A DNA stretch of 64,000 nt from Acidobacteriota bacterium (GCA_026394055.1 JAPKYZ010000021.1:214986-278985), one strand, 5' to 3'; numbered from the stretch's first letter, positions 17,313 through 26,099 are shown. Notes: generated by a model not told the origin, from the sequence alone. Numbers and translations: made by a program.

Positions 17313-19239
17313 AGCGATCCATCCATTCCATGTTCCGGGTCATGATGTCGAGCATGAACTTGGGCTCCACGGGCCCATGCGGCATGCGGGGATAGGTGAC
17401 CATTTTCGTGGTGACACCCTGGCGCTTGAGCGACTCGTAGAACTCCTTGCCCTGCGTGATGGGCACGCGGAGGTCCGCCTGGCCATGCAGGATCAGCGTG
17501 GGCGTGGTGACGCCTTTGACGAAGTTCATGGGGGAGTGTTTTTGGAAGTTGTCGAACGCGGCCCAGGGCTCGCCACCGAAGTAATCGGGCAGGAAGCCGG
17601 GGATGTCGGCGGTGCCGGTGAAGCTCCAGAGATTGGTCACCGGAGCGCCCGCGGCGGCGGCCTTGAAGCGCTTGGTTTGCGTAACGATCCAGCTGGTCAT
17701 GTAGCCGCCGTAGCTCCAGCCAAGCACGCCCATGTGCTCCGGATCGGCGATGCCTTGCTTGATCACTTCATCCACGCCCGCCATCAGGTCCTCATAGTCC
17801 TTGCCGCCCCAGTCCTTGTAGTTGGCAAAGCGGAACTCGCGGCCATAGCCCGAAGAGCCGCGAATATTGGGCCGGAGCACGGCGTAACCCTTCTCCGACA
17901 GCGCCGCCAGCGGGTAGATGCCATAGCGGCCCAAAAAAGTCTCGGAGAAGGCGCCCGCCGGGCCACCGTGGATGTTCAGCAGGAAGGGGTACTTCTTGCC
18001 CTTCTCGTAGCTGGCGGGCAACGTCAGCAGACCTTCCACCGGCAGGCCATCTTTTGACTTCCAAGTGATGACGCGCGTCTCACCCAACGAGAACTTGGGC
18101 AGCGCGGCATTAGCGGCAGAGACCTTGACGGGCTTACGGTCCGCCAGCGCCATCACGAAGACTTCGGCCGGCTCCGAGGATGATTCCTGAGTCAGGGCCA
18201 GGTGAGTGCCCGACGCGTTCACGGCCGCGCCCGCCGCAATTCCCATGCTGGGCGTATAGAACACGGCGGGCGGCCCATCGACGGGCATGGCGTAGAGCGC
18301 CTGCTTGGTGCGCAACGCCTCCGCAAACAGCATCCGCGCGGAATCACCCGTCCAGCCGATCAGCTTGGGCTGTTCGTCGAACGTCTTGGGCAGCACGCGC
18401 AGTTCGCCGCTGGCGCGGTTCATCAGCACGACGCGATTCTCCTGCGCCCAGCGCGGCGGGTCGGTGGAGCGGACAAAGGCCAGATGCTTCCCATCGGGCG
18501 AATAGTGCGGATCACTTTCGCTGGCGTTGGTCGAGGCCAGTGTCTTCACGGTGGCGCCCTCCACTTCTACTTCAGCCAGATCCGAAGTAGTCCAGTGGTC
18601 GGCCAGCGGGCTTTTCACGTGGCCGTAGGCGATGCGCTTAGAATCGGGCGACCAGGTGATCTCCGCGATGTGCCGCTCAGCGCCCACCAGCTTCTTGGGC
18701 TTGCGCGGGCCGTCGCCTTCGGCATCGATCACCCAGAGCCCGGCGTTGCCCGTGTGCTCGTCGATGACGGTCCAGTCGCGCTTTTCCTTCTTCGCTTTCT
18801 CGTCATCGGCGCGCTCTTCAGTAGCCGTCAGCGCCACGCGCTTGCCGTCGGGCGAAAGGCGATAGCTGGCGAGGGCGCCCTTCCAATCGGTGAGCGCTTC
18901 CGCCTCGCCACCGTCAATCGCGATGCGGTAGAGCTGCTGCTTGCCGGTGCGGTTCGACAGAAAGTAGACCTGCTTGGAATCCGGCGCCCACGCCGGCGCG
19001 CTGGCATTCTTGTCGGCAGCCGTGAGAGCAAAGCGGCCGGTGCCGGTGGAGCTGGCTACCATGATCTGGGTGGCCATTTCGCTCTTATCGGTTTCCATCA
19101 CGGCGCGAGTTTCCACCCACACGACATGCTTGCCATCGGGTGAGGGTGCGGGCGCGGTAACGCTCTTAACTTTAAGCGCGAGTTCCGGCGTCCATTGCGC
19201 AAGCGCGACGCTGGCCACGAGAAAGATGAAGCTACGCAT
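17302..19239 (-). CDS. Secreted S9 prolyl-oligopeptidase-family peptidase (copy 1)
   Basis: The frame is open up to 19317, but ATG at 19239 gives the signal peptide MRSFIFLVASVALAQ and matches the paralogue's start, leaving 645 residues. N-terminal propeller repeats (SPDGKHLAFVR, APDSKQVYFLSN) precede the hydrolase domain, with catalytic Ser in GWSYGGYMTS, Asp in HGQADLRVP and His in MPHGPVEP. It is first in a two-gene run with its paralogue. The pair probably degrades peptides in the periplasm; different cleavage preferences for the two copies are an inference. It lies 32 bases after the isomerase-like gene's stop (19271), in the same direction. Confidence 0.92.
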   Translation of the reverse strand: MRSFIFLVASVALAQWTPELALKVKSVTAPAPSPDGKHVVWVETRAVMETDKSEMATQIMVASSTGTGRFALTAADKNASAPAWAPDSKQVYFLSNRTGKQQLYRIAIDGGEAEALTDWKGALASYRLSPDGKRVALTATEERADDEKAKKEKRDWTVIDEHTGNAGLWVIDAEGDGPRKPKKLVGAERHIAEITWSPDSKRIAYGHVKSPLADHWTTSDLAEVEVEGATVKTLASTNASESDPHYSPDGKHLAFVRSTDPPRWAQENRVVLMNRASGELRVLPKTFDEQPKLIGWTGDSARMLFAEALRTKQALYAMPVDGPPAVFYTPSMGIAAGAAVNASGTHLALTQESSSEPAEVFVMALADRKPVKVSAANAALPKFSLGETRVITWKSKDGLPVEGLLTLPASYEKGKKYPFLLNIHGGPAGAFSETFLGRYGIYPLAALSEKGYAVLRPNIRGSSGYGREFRFANYKDWGGKDYEDLMAGVDEVIKQGIADPEHMGVLGWSYGGYMTSWIVTQTKRFKAAAAGAPVTNLWSFTGTADIPGFLPDYFGGEPWAAFDNFQKHSPMNFVKGVTTPTLILHGQADLRVPITQGKEFYESLKRQGVTTKMVTYPRMPHGPVEPKFMLDIMTRNMEWMDRYVR

Positions 19240-19270
19240 CCCGCCATTGTAGCGGGGCAGGCGGTACGCC

Positions 19271-20134
19271 CTACAGCACCGCCCGCATTTCCTTGACCGC
19301 CTTTTCGAGCGAGGCACCCTGGTCGCCAGTGGGGAGATATTCCATGGTCATGTAATGCGCGTAGCCGGTCTTCTTAATAGCCGCGTAGATGTTCGCGTAA
19401 TTCATCTCGCCGGTGCCGGGTTCGTGGCGGCCGGGGTTGTCGGCGATGTGGAAGACACGAACGTGCGGCGCGGCTTCCACGACGGTGCGCGTGACGTTCC
19501 CCAGCTGGATCTGCTCGTGATAGATGTCGAACAGCAGCTTCACGTGGGGGTTATTGGTCTCCTTCACCATGCGGAGGCCGTCCACGCAGTTCGACATAAA
19601 GAAGCCTTTGTGGTCCACCTTGTTGTTCAGCGGCTCAATGATCATGGTGACTTGAGCCTTGGCGGCCATCTCACCCGCGCGCTTGCAACCTTCCAGCATT
19701 GAGGCGAACTGTTCGTCAAAGCTGCGGCCGGCGATGGCATTACCGGACATCAGCAGCAGCTGCGGAATCTCGAGCTTCTTGGCCCACTCGATCTGCCGCG
19801 CTACTTCTTTCAACATCGACGGGCGCTGGGCCGGGTCCAGCATGGAGACGGGTTCCTTGCCCCAGTTGGGCATGGCGGAAATGGTGTCCATGCCCAGCTT
19901 CAAGGATCGGGCCGCGGCCATCTTCCCTTTCACCTCCGCGTCGGACCATTCCAGATGTTCGCCCACCAGCTCCACGCTTTCGCAGCCCGCCTTGGCCGCG
20001 ATCTCGAGCTTCTGCTCAAAGGTGCCCTTCAAGGTCCACAGCATCACGGATGCCTTGGGACGCGCGGGACCCTGGGGAGCAGCGCTGGCCACAGCGGCCG
20101 CAGCGGTGGAAGAAACAAAGGTGCGACGAAGCAT
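19271..20134 (-). CDS. Secreted hydroxypyruvate-isomerase-like / sugar-phosphate isomerase-epimerase TIM-barrel protein
   Basis: The 287-residue protein starts with a TAT-like signal (LRRTFVSSTAAAAVASAA). The rest matches the xylose-isomerase-like AP2EC TIM barrel: metal ligands are likely Glu in IIEPLN, Asp and His in LLFDIYHEQ, Glu in GTGEMNY and Glu in MTMEYLPTG. FHIADNPGRHEPGTGE is characteristic of hydroxypyruvate isomerase and its relatives. Secreted paralogues of this family are frequent in Acidobacteria and Planctomycetes, with mostly unknown sugar substrates. Its start lies only 19 bases from that of the divergent unknown gene, so the promoter must lie inside one of the two coding regions. 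Confidence 0.85.
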   Translation of the reverse strand: MLRRTFVSSTAAAAVASAAPQGPARPKASVMLWTLKGTFEQKLEIAAKAGCESVELVGEHLEWSDAEVKGKMAAARSLKLGMDTISAMPNWGKEPVSMLDPAQRPSMLKEVARQIEWAKKLEIPQLLLMSGNAIAGRSFDEQFASMLEGCKRAGEMAAKAQVTMIIEPLNNKVDHKGFFMSNCVDGLRMVKETNNPHVKLLFDIYHEQIQLGNVTRTVVEAAPHVRVFHIADNPGRHEPGTGEMNYANIYAAIKKTGYAHYMTMEYLPTGDQGASLEKAVKEMRAVL

Positions 20135-20153
20135 ATGGGTATATTATGTGCCC

Positions 20154-21044
20154 ATGTCAGACGCCGCGCATTTGATGATCAATGTGTATAGCGGAGAGCG
20201 GCAGCTCTTCCCCCAAGGGACGGAGTTTCTCATCACCATCTCCGATCTGAAGCGCGGACAGCGGTTCCGGGGGACGCGGCCCGGGCCGACGTTTCCAGTG
20301 AACCTGCCTTTTCACAACGACGGCACCGATCAAGTGAATGTGGTGGTCTTTCGCGACGGCATCGGGCAGACGGCGCTAGGCCCGGTGAAACTGCGGCCCA
20401 ACGCCTGGGTGACGGCGGACTTGATGCTATTGCCCAAGGCGGGCGAGCTGAACTTTGCCCAGAGTACATGGCGGACGCTGCCCGAGAATCTGCGGGCGTT
20501 CTTCCGCGAGGAAGATAAGTACGGGCAGTTATTGGAACTAAAAGAGCAGCGCTTGGCGACACTACTCAATGTGGTGACGGCGGCACAGCTGATCGACTTT
20601 GAAGGACGCAGCGCGTTCTCGTACTTTGAGGAACTGGTGTGGGGCAAGTTGATGCCGGACCGGTTTTTGGGATGGGTGGATCGCGCACTGGTACCGCTGC
20701 TGGAGAAGGGCCCCTTTAAGCCCAGCCCGGCGGGACTGCATGCCGGGGCCACGCGGACGTTTAAGCAGCGGCAGTTTCCGTTTTCGAACATCCAGTTCTC
20801 ACTGCATGAGAACGACCACCACCCCACTCGGGCCGACCTGGTGCTGGTGGAGTTCGACATGGACCTCTACCAGGACCTGCTGCTGCACGGGATGCTGGAA
20901 GTGTTGCCGAACCACCTGAGCGGCGGCAAAACGGACCCGCGCATGGTCTACATGCTGCGGTGGATGGCAGGCAAGCAGCAGGGCCAGGATTTCGCACCGC
21001 CCTACACAATCCGGCGAGAAGTGGCGGGCGCGGCCGGGGTTTAA
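20154..21044 (+). CDS. Unknown protein
   Basis: The 296-residue protein starts at ATG 20154. I do not recognise a family. The first ~90 residues (HLMINVYSGERQLFPQGTEFLITI... and TDQVNVVVFRDGI) suggest a beta-sandwich like a small regulatory domain; the middle is helical (LPENLRAFFREEDKYGQLLELKEQ) and the C-terminus has HENDHHPTRADLVLVEFDMDLYQD. No signal peptide and no transmembrane segment are seen, so it is likely cytoplasmic. It is read away from the TIM-barrel gene and ends 30 bases before trpEG in the same direction, but a link to tryptophan synthesis is not supported by anything else. Confidence 0.7.
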   Translation: MSDAAHLMINVYSGERQLFPQGTEFLITISDLKRGQRFRGTRPGPTFPVNLPFHNDGTDQVNVVVFRDGIGQTALGPVKLRPNAWVTADLMLLPKAGELNFAQSTWRTLPENLRAFFREEDKYGQLLELKEQRLATLLNVVTAAQLIDFEGRSAFSYFEELVWGKLMPDRFLGWVDRALVPLLEKGPFKPSPAGLHAGATRTFKQRQFPFSNIQFSLHENDHHPTRADLVLVEFDMDLYQDLLLHGMLEVLPNHLSGGKTDPRMVYMLRWMAGKQQGQDFAPPYTIRREVAGAAGV

Positions 21045-21074
21045 GCAAGCCTTGGCCTCAAAACGCCATAATGG

Positions 21075-23270
21075 GTGGTGGCCTTGTTGACCTATTCCAC
21101 CCGCTCGGGCATTCAGGTTGAACGGCGCGTGACCAACGTGCCCTACTCCCGTGGCCTGCGTGGACTGTTGCGCAAGCTTGATTCTGAGCGGGGCGCTTAT
21201 CTTTCTTCCGGATACGAGTATCCCGGGCGGTATTCCCGCTGGGACTTTGCGACGATTGCTCCGCCGATCGAGATCATTGGCGAAGGCCGGACGATGGAGT
21301 TCCGCGCGCTGAACGACCGCGGCATCGCGCTCCTGACCATGCTGGAGCCGGTGCTCTCGGTGCATCCGCACTGGGCATCGTTTGAAAGCGCGCCGGGCTT
21401 GCTGAAGGGCGTGCTGAAGCCGCTGCCGGAGCTGTTTTCCGAAGAAGAGCGCAGCCGCCAGCCATCGGTGCTGTCGATCCTGCGGGCGCTGATTGAGGAG
21501 TTCCGGCACCCGGAGGATTCGCGGCTGTTCCTGGTGGGCTCCTTCGGCTACGACCTGCTGTTCCAGTTCGACCCGATTGAGCTGAAGCTGCCGCGCGAAG
21601 GCAAGCCGCTGCTCCACCTCTACTGGTGCGACCAGATCTACGTCATGGACCGGCGCAAGGAAGTGATTGAGCGCTACCAGTACGAGTTCTCCACCGCCAT
21701 GGCCACCACCGTCGGCCGGGAGCGCACGTCGCCCAAAGTGCCCAAGAACCGTGGCAAGAGCACGCCGATCGTCAGCGATCATACGCCGGAAGAGTACATG
21801 GCCAATGTGGAGAAGGTCCGCCAGGGGATGAAGCAGGGGGACTACTACGAGGTGGTCCTGCGGCAGACGTTCCGGGCGGGCTACGGCGGCAAAGCGAGCG
21901 ATCTGTTCGAGAAGATCCAGACGGCCAGCCCCAGCCCCTATGAGTTCTTCCTGCAGCTGGGCAATGAGCAGTTGATCGGCGCCTCGCCCGAGATGTTTGT
22001 GCGTGTCGAAGGCGACCGCGTCGAGACTTGCCCGATCTCTGGGACCGCGCGCCGCACGGGCGATCCGTTGAAAGATGCCGACGCGATCAAGGAGTTGCTG
22101 AACTCGTTCAAGGAAGAAAGCGAGCTGACCATGTGCACGGATGTGGACCGCAACGATAAGTCGCGCGTCTGCCGTCCGGGGACGGTGCGCGTGTTGGGGC
22201 GGCGGCTGATTGAAAGCTACGCCGGGGTGTTCCACACGGTGGACCATGTCGAGGGGCTGCTGGAAGATCACTATGATTCCCTCGATGCTTTCTTGACTCA
22301 CATGTGGGCCGTGACGATGATCGGCGCGCCGAAGAAATGGGCGGCGCAGGCGGTCGAGAATCTCGAAAAGGATGCGCGCGGCTGGTATGGCGGGGCCATC
22401 GGGTTGATCTCGATGAACGGCGATATCAACACCGGCATCCTGATCCGCACAGTGCATCTGCGCGATGGCGTGGCGAAGTATCCGGTGGGCGCAACGCTGC
22501 TCTATGATTCTGTGCCGGCCGCGGAAGAGAACGAAACGCGGATGAAGGCGACGGGCTTTTTCCGGGTGCTCGGTACGCCGGTGGCGAAGGCCGAAGCCGC
22601 CGTGGCGAAGGTGGAGGCTCCGCGTCCCGTAAAGCTGCTGCTGGTGGACAACGACGACTGCTTCATCCACACGCTGGCCAACTATGCGCGGCAAGCGGGT
22701 GCCGAGGTGGTGACCTACCGCGCCGGTTTCCCAGTGGAGATGCTAAAGAGCATCGATCCGGATCTGGTGCTGATCTCGCCCGGCCCCGGAAGGCCGCAAG
22801 ATTTCGGCGTGCCGGGCGTGGTGCTGGCGGCGGCGGACTTAGGGATCCCGGTGTTCGGCGTGTGTCTCGGCCTGCAGGGTATTGTGGAGGCGTTTGGCGG
22901 GACGTTGGGCGTGCTCGATTACCCGATGCACGGCAAGCCGTCCGAGATCAGCCATCGCAATGTGGGTATCTTTGCGGGCCTGCCGGAGAAGTTCCGGGTG
23001 GGGCGCTACCATTCACTGTTCGCGCAGCCTGAGACGTTTCCGGCGGAGCTGGAAGTGACGGCGCAAACCGAAGATGGCGTGATCATGGGTGTGCGGCACC
23101 GGACGCTGCCGATTGAGGCGGTGCAGTTCCACCCGGAATCGCTGCTGTCGCTCGATGACAACTGCGGGTTGAGGTTGATTGAGAATGTCATACGCACGCT
23201 GGGCCAAGCGCGCCATCGGGGCAGCGATTCCGATCAGCCTGAACGCGGCCTTCATCATCAACTTGTGTGA
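21075..23270 (+). CDS. trpE(G): Fused anthranilate synthase (component I plus glutamine amidotransferase)
   Basis: The 731-residue protein joins a TrpE-type chorismate-using domain (about residues 1-510) to a class-I glutamine amidotransferase (about 515-731). TrpE marks are LIGASPEMFVRV, CPISGTARRTGDP, DVDRNDKSRVC and GWYGGAIG. The amidotransferase has FGVCLGLQG with the nucleophile Cys and QFHPESLLS with the catalytic His. It converts chorismate plus glutamine to anthranilate. The fused form is known from rhizobia, Azospirillum and some others; phenazine enzymes (PhzE) share the layout, but no phenazine genes are near. Start is GTG at 21075. No trp leader peptide or other trp gene is visible. 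The end overlaps the next gene by 86 bases. Confidence 0.92.
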   Translation: MVALLTYSTRSGIQVERRVTNVPYSRGLRGLLRKLDSERGAYLSSGYEYPGRYSRWDFATIAPPIEIIGEGRTMEFRALNDRGIALLTMLEPVLSVHPHWASFESAPGLLKGVLKPLPELFSEEERSRQPSVLSILRALIEEFRHPEDSRLFLVGSFGYDLLFQFDPIELKLPREGKPLLHLYWCDQIYVMDRRKEVIERYQYEFSTAMATTVGRERTSPKVPKNRGKSTPIVSDHTPEEYMANVEKVRQGMKQGDYYEVVLRQTFRAGYGGKASDLFEKIQTASPSPYEFFLQLGNEQLIGASPEMFVRVEGDRVETCPISGTARRTGDPLKDADAIKELLNSFKEESELTMCTDVDRNDKSRVCRPGTVRVLGRRLIESYAGVFHTVDHVEGLLEDHYDSLDAFLTHMWAVTMIGAPKKWAAQAVENLEKDARGWYGGAIGLISMNGDINTGILIRTVHLRDGVAKYPVGATLLYDSVPAAEENETRMKATGFFRVLGTPVAKAEAAVAKVEAPRPVKLLLVDNDDCFIHTLANYARQAGAEVVTYRAGFPVEMLKSIDPDLVLISPGPGRPQDFGVPGVVLAAADLGIPVFGVCLGLQGIVEAFGGTLGVLDYPMHGKPSEISHRNVGIFAGLPEKFRVGRYHSLFAQPETFPAELEVTAQTEDGVIMGVRHRTLPIEAVQFHPESLLSLDDNCGLRLIENVIRTLGQARHRGSDSDQPERGLHHQLV

Positions 23271-23541
23271 CCTGGTCTACCGCTGCGGTTGCCATAGCTG
23301 GTGGGCCGGGGCGGAGGCGATGTGCAACATCCATCAACATGGCGTGCGGCATTGCCCGTTCTGCTCCCATGGCACGGCGTTACCGGCGAGCGTGTTTGCC
23401 GGCGTCGCGACCGTGCAATTGTGGCTCAGCTTGCGGCCTTGGCCGCCGGCCGTGCGATTCGGGGCGGCCGTGGCCGCGTTTCCGCTGTTGGGCGGGGCTA
23501 GCCTGTTGGTTCTAGGACTTTTTGACGGGTACTGGCGCTAA
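23185..23541 (+). CDS. Small Cys/His-rich membrane protein
   Basis: The 118-residue product starts at ATG 23185, inside the 3' end of trpEG in another frame (86-base overlap). Two or three hydrophobic segments flank a compact Cys/His-rich loop: CDLVYRCGCHSWW, then MCNIHQHG, then HCPFCSHG. The loop has six cysteines and three or four histidines in ~35 residues, fitting a metal site facing the periplasm, or one after the first helix. I believe similar proteins with a 'CGC..W..CN.H..G..HCPWC' pattern occur in acidobacteria, but cannot verify this here. The overlap suggests translational coupling. Function is unknown. Confidence 0.6.
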   Translation: MSYARWAKRAIGAAIPISLNAAFIINLCDLVYRCGCHSWWAGAEAMCNIHQHGVRHCPFCSHGTALPASVFAGVATVQLWLSLRPWPPAVRFGAAVAAFPLLGGASLLVLGLFDGYWR

Positions 23542-23589
23542 ATCACTAGTTCCCTGGCAGAACTGCGGCGCGATACTGTTTCTACAGCC

Positions 23590-23709
23590 ATGGAAATCCT
23601 GGACGTTGTCTTTTACGCCGCCGTATTCGCGATTGCCTATTGGTTAATGAACGACGGCAGCGGCGGCAAGCGGGACCGCCACCTGGCGATGGTCCCGGCC
23701 GGCTGCTAA
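23590..23709 (+). CDS. Possible 39-residue membrane microprotein
   Basis: ATG at 23590 opens a 39-codon frame with one hydrophobic helix (ILDVVFYAAVFAIAYWLM) followed by a basic Gly/Lys/Arg tail, ending TAA at 23709. The layout is that of a single-pass membrane peptide, but no Shine-Dalgarno sequence is visible and nothing else supports it. It occupies the otherwise empty gap after the Cys/His-rich protein gene. Confidence 0.3.
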   Translation: MEILDVVFYAAVFAIAYWLMNDGSGGKRDRHLAMVPAGC

Positions 23710-23784
23710 CGCGTTTGAAGTCTTGCCACCCACGCTCATCCGGATCCGAGGCAGTGCTTGAGAGCCTGGGCCGGACGCGCTCTC

Positions 23785-23887
23785 AGCCCCATGCGTGAGC
23801 TTGGGGCTTCTTCCGGGCGAATGAGCAAGGCCCATGCATGAGCTTCTTCCGGGTCCCGCAACAAGCCCCAAGCTGACGCATGGGGCT
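23785..23887. repeat. REPIN-like inverted pair with a partial third copy
   Basis: The 24-base palindromic repeat occurs forward at 23785..23808 and inverted at 23864..23887, able to form a long hairpin. Between them, 23828..23853 repeats part of the forward copy and its flank (CATGAGCTTCTTCCGGG). The array ends 18 bases after the response-regulator stop on the minus strand. Together with 23542..23784, which holds only the 39-codon frame, it makes up the gap 23542..23904. Confidence 0.8.
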
Positions 23888-23904
23888 AGCGAGCAATCTC
23901 TTGC

Positions 23905-24540
23905 TTACGTGATCAACCCGTTGCGGATGGCGAACCGGACGATGTCGCCGGTGGAGTGCAGGTTCAGCTTCTCCATGATCTTGCCCCGGTGGGCCTCCAC
24001 CGTGTAGACGCTCAAGCTCAGCACGTTGGCGATCTCTTTGTTGGTTTTGCCTTCCGCGATCATCTGCAAAACTTCCCGTTCCCGGCTGGTGAGCGTGTCG
24101 ATGGGGTTGGTGACATGCTTACGGTAGTCGCTTAACACCGCATCGGAGACGGCCGGGCTCAAGTAGCCATCACCGCGAGCCACCGCGCGGACGGCGTCCA
24201 GCAGAGCGTCGTCGTCGGCATCCTTCACCAGATAGCCCTTGGCGCCCGCCCGTAGGATCTCCCGCACATACATCGCGTCACGATGCATGCTGAGAGCCAA
24301 GACACGGGTGCGCGGGCAGCAGTCGCCAATACGGCGGGTGCCTTCAATGCCATTCAATTCCGGCATCGAGACATCCATCACCACCACGTCGGGCTGAAGT
24401 TTCTCCGCCAGCTCCACTGCCTCGCGGCCGTTGTGAGCTTCACCCACCACCTCCATATCCGCCTGGGAGGTGATGATCATGCCAAAGCCGCGACGCACCA
24501 GAGTGTGGTCGTCAGCCAGTAATACCCGGATCTTCTTCAT
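23905..24540 (-). CDS. NarL/LuxR-family response regulator
   Basis: The 211-residue protein has a receiver domain with acidic pair Asp10-Asp11, phospho-acceptor Asp56 in VVMDVSMPE and switch Lys in GAKGYLVKDAD, then a LuxR-type helix-turn-helix (LTSREREVLQMIAEGKTNKEIANVLSLSVYTVEAHRGKIMEKL). It is the DNA-binding output of the two-component pair; the cognate kinase gene ends 29 bases inside this gene's start (24512..24540). The target genes are not evident from the window. Confidence 0.95.
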   Translation of the reverse strand: MKKIRVLLADDHTLVRRGFGMIITSQADMEVVGEAHNGREAVELAEKLQPDVVVMDVSMPELNGIEGTRRIGDCCPRTRVLALSMHRDAMYVREILRAGAKGYLVKDADDDALLDAVRAVARGDGYLSPAVSDAVLSDYRKHVTNPIDTLTSREREVLQMIAEGKTNKEIANVLSLSVYTVEAHRGKIMEKLNLHSTGDIVRFAIRNGLIT

Positions 24541-25495
24541 CAGTTGTGTCAGCCGCCAAAGCCAGCGGAGCTCGCACTTCCACGCGCAGGCCGCCTTCTT
24601 TTCTATTCTGCACTGTCAGCTCGCCATTCACCTGCCGGGCCCGAGCCCGCATGCCCACCATGCCCAAGCTGGGATGATGGCTGTCCTGCACCCCAGTCCA
24701 GCCACGGCCATCATCCTCGATCAAGAGCCGGACCGTCTTTCCGTCTTCCACCAGTTGCACCACCGCCTGCTGCGCGGACGAGTGGCGCGCCACGTTGGTG
24801 AGCGCCTCTTGCGCGATCCGGAACAGTTGAGTTTCCAGAGGTCCGGAAAGGCGCCCCGGCAAGTGCGAGGAGTAGCTGATGGCGAGGCCCGTGCGTTGTG
24901 AGAAGCGGTCCACCAGCCAGCGCAGGGCGGCATCCAGGCCGAAGTCGTCCAGCACCACCGGGCGCAACAATTGCGAGAGCTCCCGGACGTTCTGCAGCGC
25001 CTCTTCCAGCACTTCGACGCACTGGCCGCGCTCGTGATCGAACTCTGTGGCGGGCATGCGCTTCAGCATGCTTTTCAATCCCGTCAGCGATTGGCCGAGT
25101 TCGTCGTGCATTTCATGGGAGAAGCGGCGGGCAATCTTTTCATTGCTCTCGATCATGTGCCAGGAGACGCGCTGCAGCTCCTGCGCCTGCCATTCCATCT
25201 TGCGGAAGGACCGGTTGATGGTCCAGATGGTAACCCCCGCGCACGCGCTGGCCAGAATGCTGCACAGGCCCAGCATCCACACCAGCTCATCCAGCAGCTC
25301 CTGCGATTCGGCCTCGATGCGATTCTCCAGTTCCGCGCCGCGGCCGGATTGCACCAGATGCTCGCGCACCAGCTCCTGGGCGTTTTCGTGGATCGACCAG
25401 GAGCCACGATAACCCAGCACCGCCGCGCTCACGGCCAACAGCACCACCAGCGCAAAGCCCAACACGACGACGCTTAACAGTTTGCTGCGAGACAT
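24512..25495 (-). CDS. HisKA_3-type sensor histidine kinase
   Basis: The 327-residue protein has two transmembrane segments (about 8-28 and 73-93) around a short periplasmic helical sensor region of ~45 residues, then a coiled-coil and the dimerisation domain HEMHDELGQSLTG with phospho-acceptor His130, as in NarX/DesK-type kinases. The ATPase part has FRIAQEALTNVARHS (N-box) and LLIEDDGRGW (G1). It phosphorylates the NarL-type regulator whose gene follows with a 29-base overlap. The stimulus is unknown. The gene is read away from the Uma2 gene. Confidence 0.93.
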   Translation of the reverse strand: MSRSKLLSVVVLGFALVVLLAVSAAVLGYRGSWSIHENAQELVREHLVQSGRGAELENRIEAESQELLDELVWMLGLCSILASACAGVTIWTINRSFRKMEWQAQELQRVSWHMIESNEKIARRFSHEMHDELGQSLTGLKSMLKRMPATEFDHERGQCVEVLEEALQNVRELSQLLRPVVLDDFGLDAALRWLVDRFSQRTGLAISYSSHLPGRLSGPLETQLFRIAQEALTNVARHSSAQQAVVQLVEDGKTVRLLIEDDGRGWTGVQDSHHPSLGMVGMRARARQVNGELTVQNRKEGGLRVEVRAPLALAADTTDEEDPGITG

Positions 25496-25556
25496 GCTCT
25501 TTTGACGCTAGCGTAGTCCCACGCTCGATTGGCGCCGCTGGCGCTATTCTGGAAGC

Positions 25557-26099
25557 ATGTTGGCGGTGAAGACGCTTATCTCCGAAGCCGAGTACATGGC
25601 CATTGAGGAAGAAGACGGCGGGCCGCGCTATGAACTCGACGAAGGAGAGCTGGTCGAGATGCCAAGTGCGACGTTCGATCACAATGACATCCGTGGCGAA
25701 GTGGAACTTGCTTTCCGGCTCTACCTGCGCGAGCACAAGTTGGGGCAGGTCGTCTCCGAGACCGATTTCCGCCTCTGGACCAACCTGATCCGCCGCCCGG
25801 ACCTGATGTTCTTCCTGAATGCGACCATCGCGGGCGTCGACCGTGCCGAGTTGCCGGTGCCCGTCATCCCGGAATTCGTCCTGGAAGTGATCTCGCCGAG
25901 CGAAAGCAGTGCGGCGGTGGAACGGAAGCTGCGGCAGTATGAGCGCGCTGGCGTCCGGACCGTTTTTCTGGTCTACCCGTCGCTCAAATCCGCCGTGGTC
26001 TGCGAAGGCGGCCAGCGGCGCGAACTGGACGAGCAGGACTCGCTGGAGATCGCCTACCTGCCCGGCTTCTCTCTTCCGCTCTCGCCGCTGTTCGCCTAG
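25557..26099 (+). CDS. Uma2-family putative endonuclease (DUF820)
   Basis: The 180-residue protein has the Uma2/DUF820 layout, a PD-(D/E)xK-like fold: YELDEGELVEMPSA, NDIRGEVELAFRLYL, then the probable active-site block RRPDLMFFL and LEVISPSESSAAVERKLRQYERAGVRTVFLVYP, with Asp, Glu and Lys in the expected order. Such genes are numerous in cyanobacteria and Acidobacteria; their biological role is not settled. It stands alone between the divergent kinase gene and the PEP-CTERM gene. Confidence 0.88.
   Translation: MLAVKTLISEAEYMAIEEEDGGPRYELDEGELVEMPSATFDHNDIRGEVELAFRLYLREHKLGQVVSETDFRLWTNLIRRPDLMFFLNATIAGVDRAELPVPVIPEFVLEVISPSESSAAVERKLRQYERAGVRTVFLVYPSLKSAVVCEGGQRRELDEQDSLEIAYLPGFSLPLSPLFA

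Noticed and set aside
20799..22694. A long (631-codon) open frame on the minus strand opposite trpEG
   Set aside because: It is rich in His, Arg and Gln with no domain, and lies antisense to a clear enzyme; such frames are common in GC-rich DNA.
21075..23270. Phenazine enzyme PhzE instead of TrpEG
   Set aside because: Layout is similar, but no other phenazine genes are near and tryptophan synthesis is the common role.
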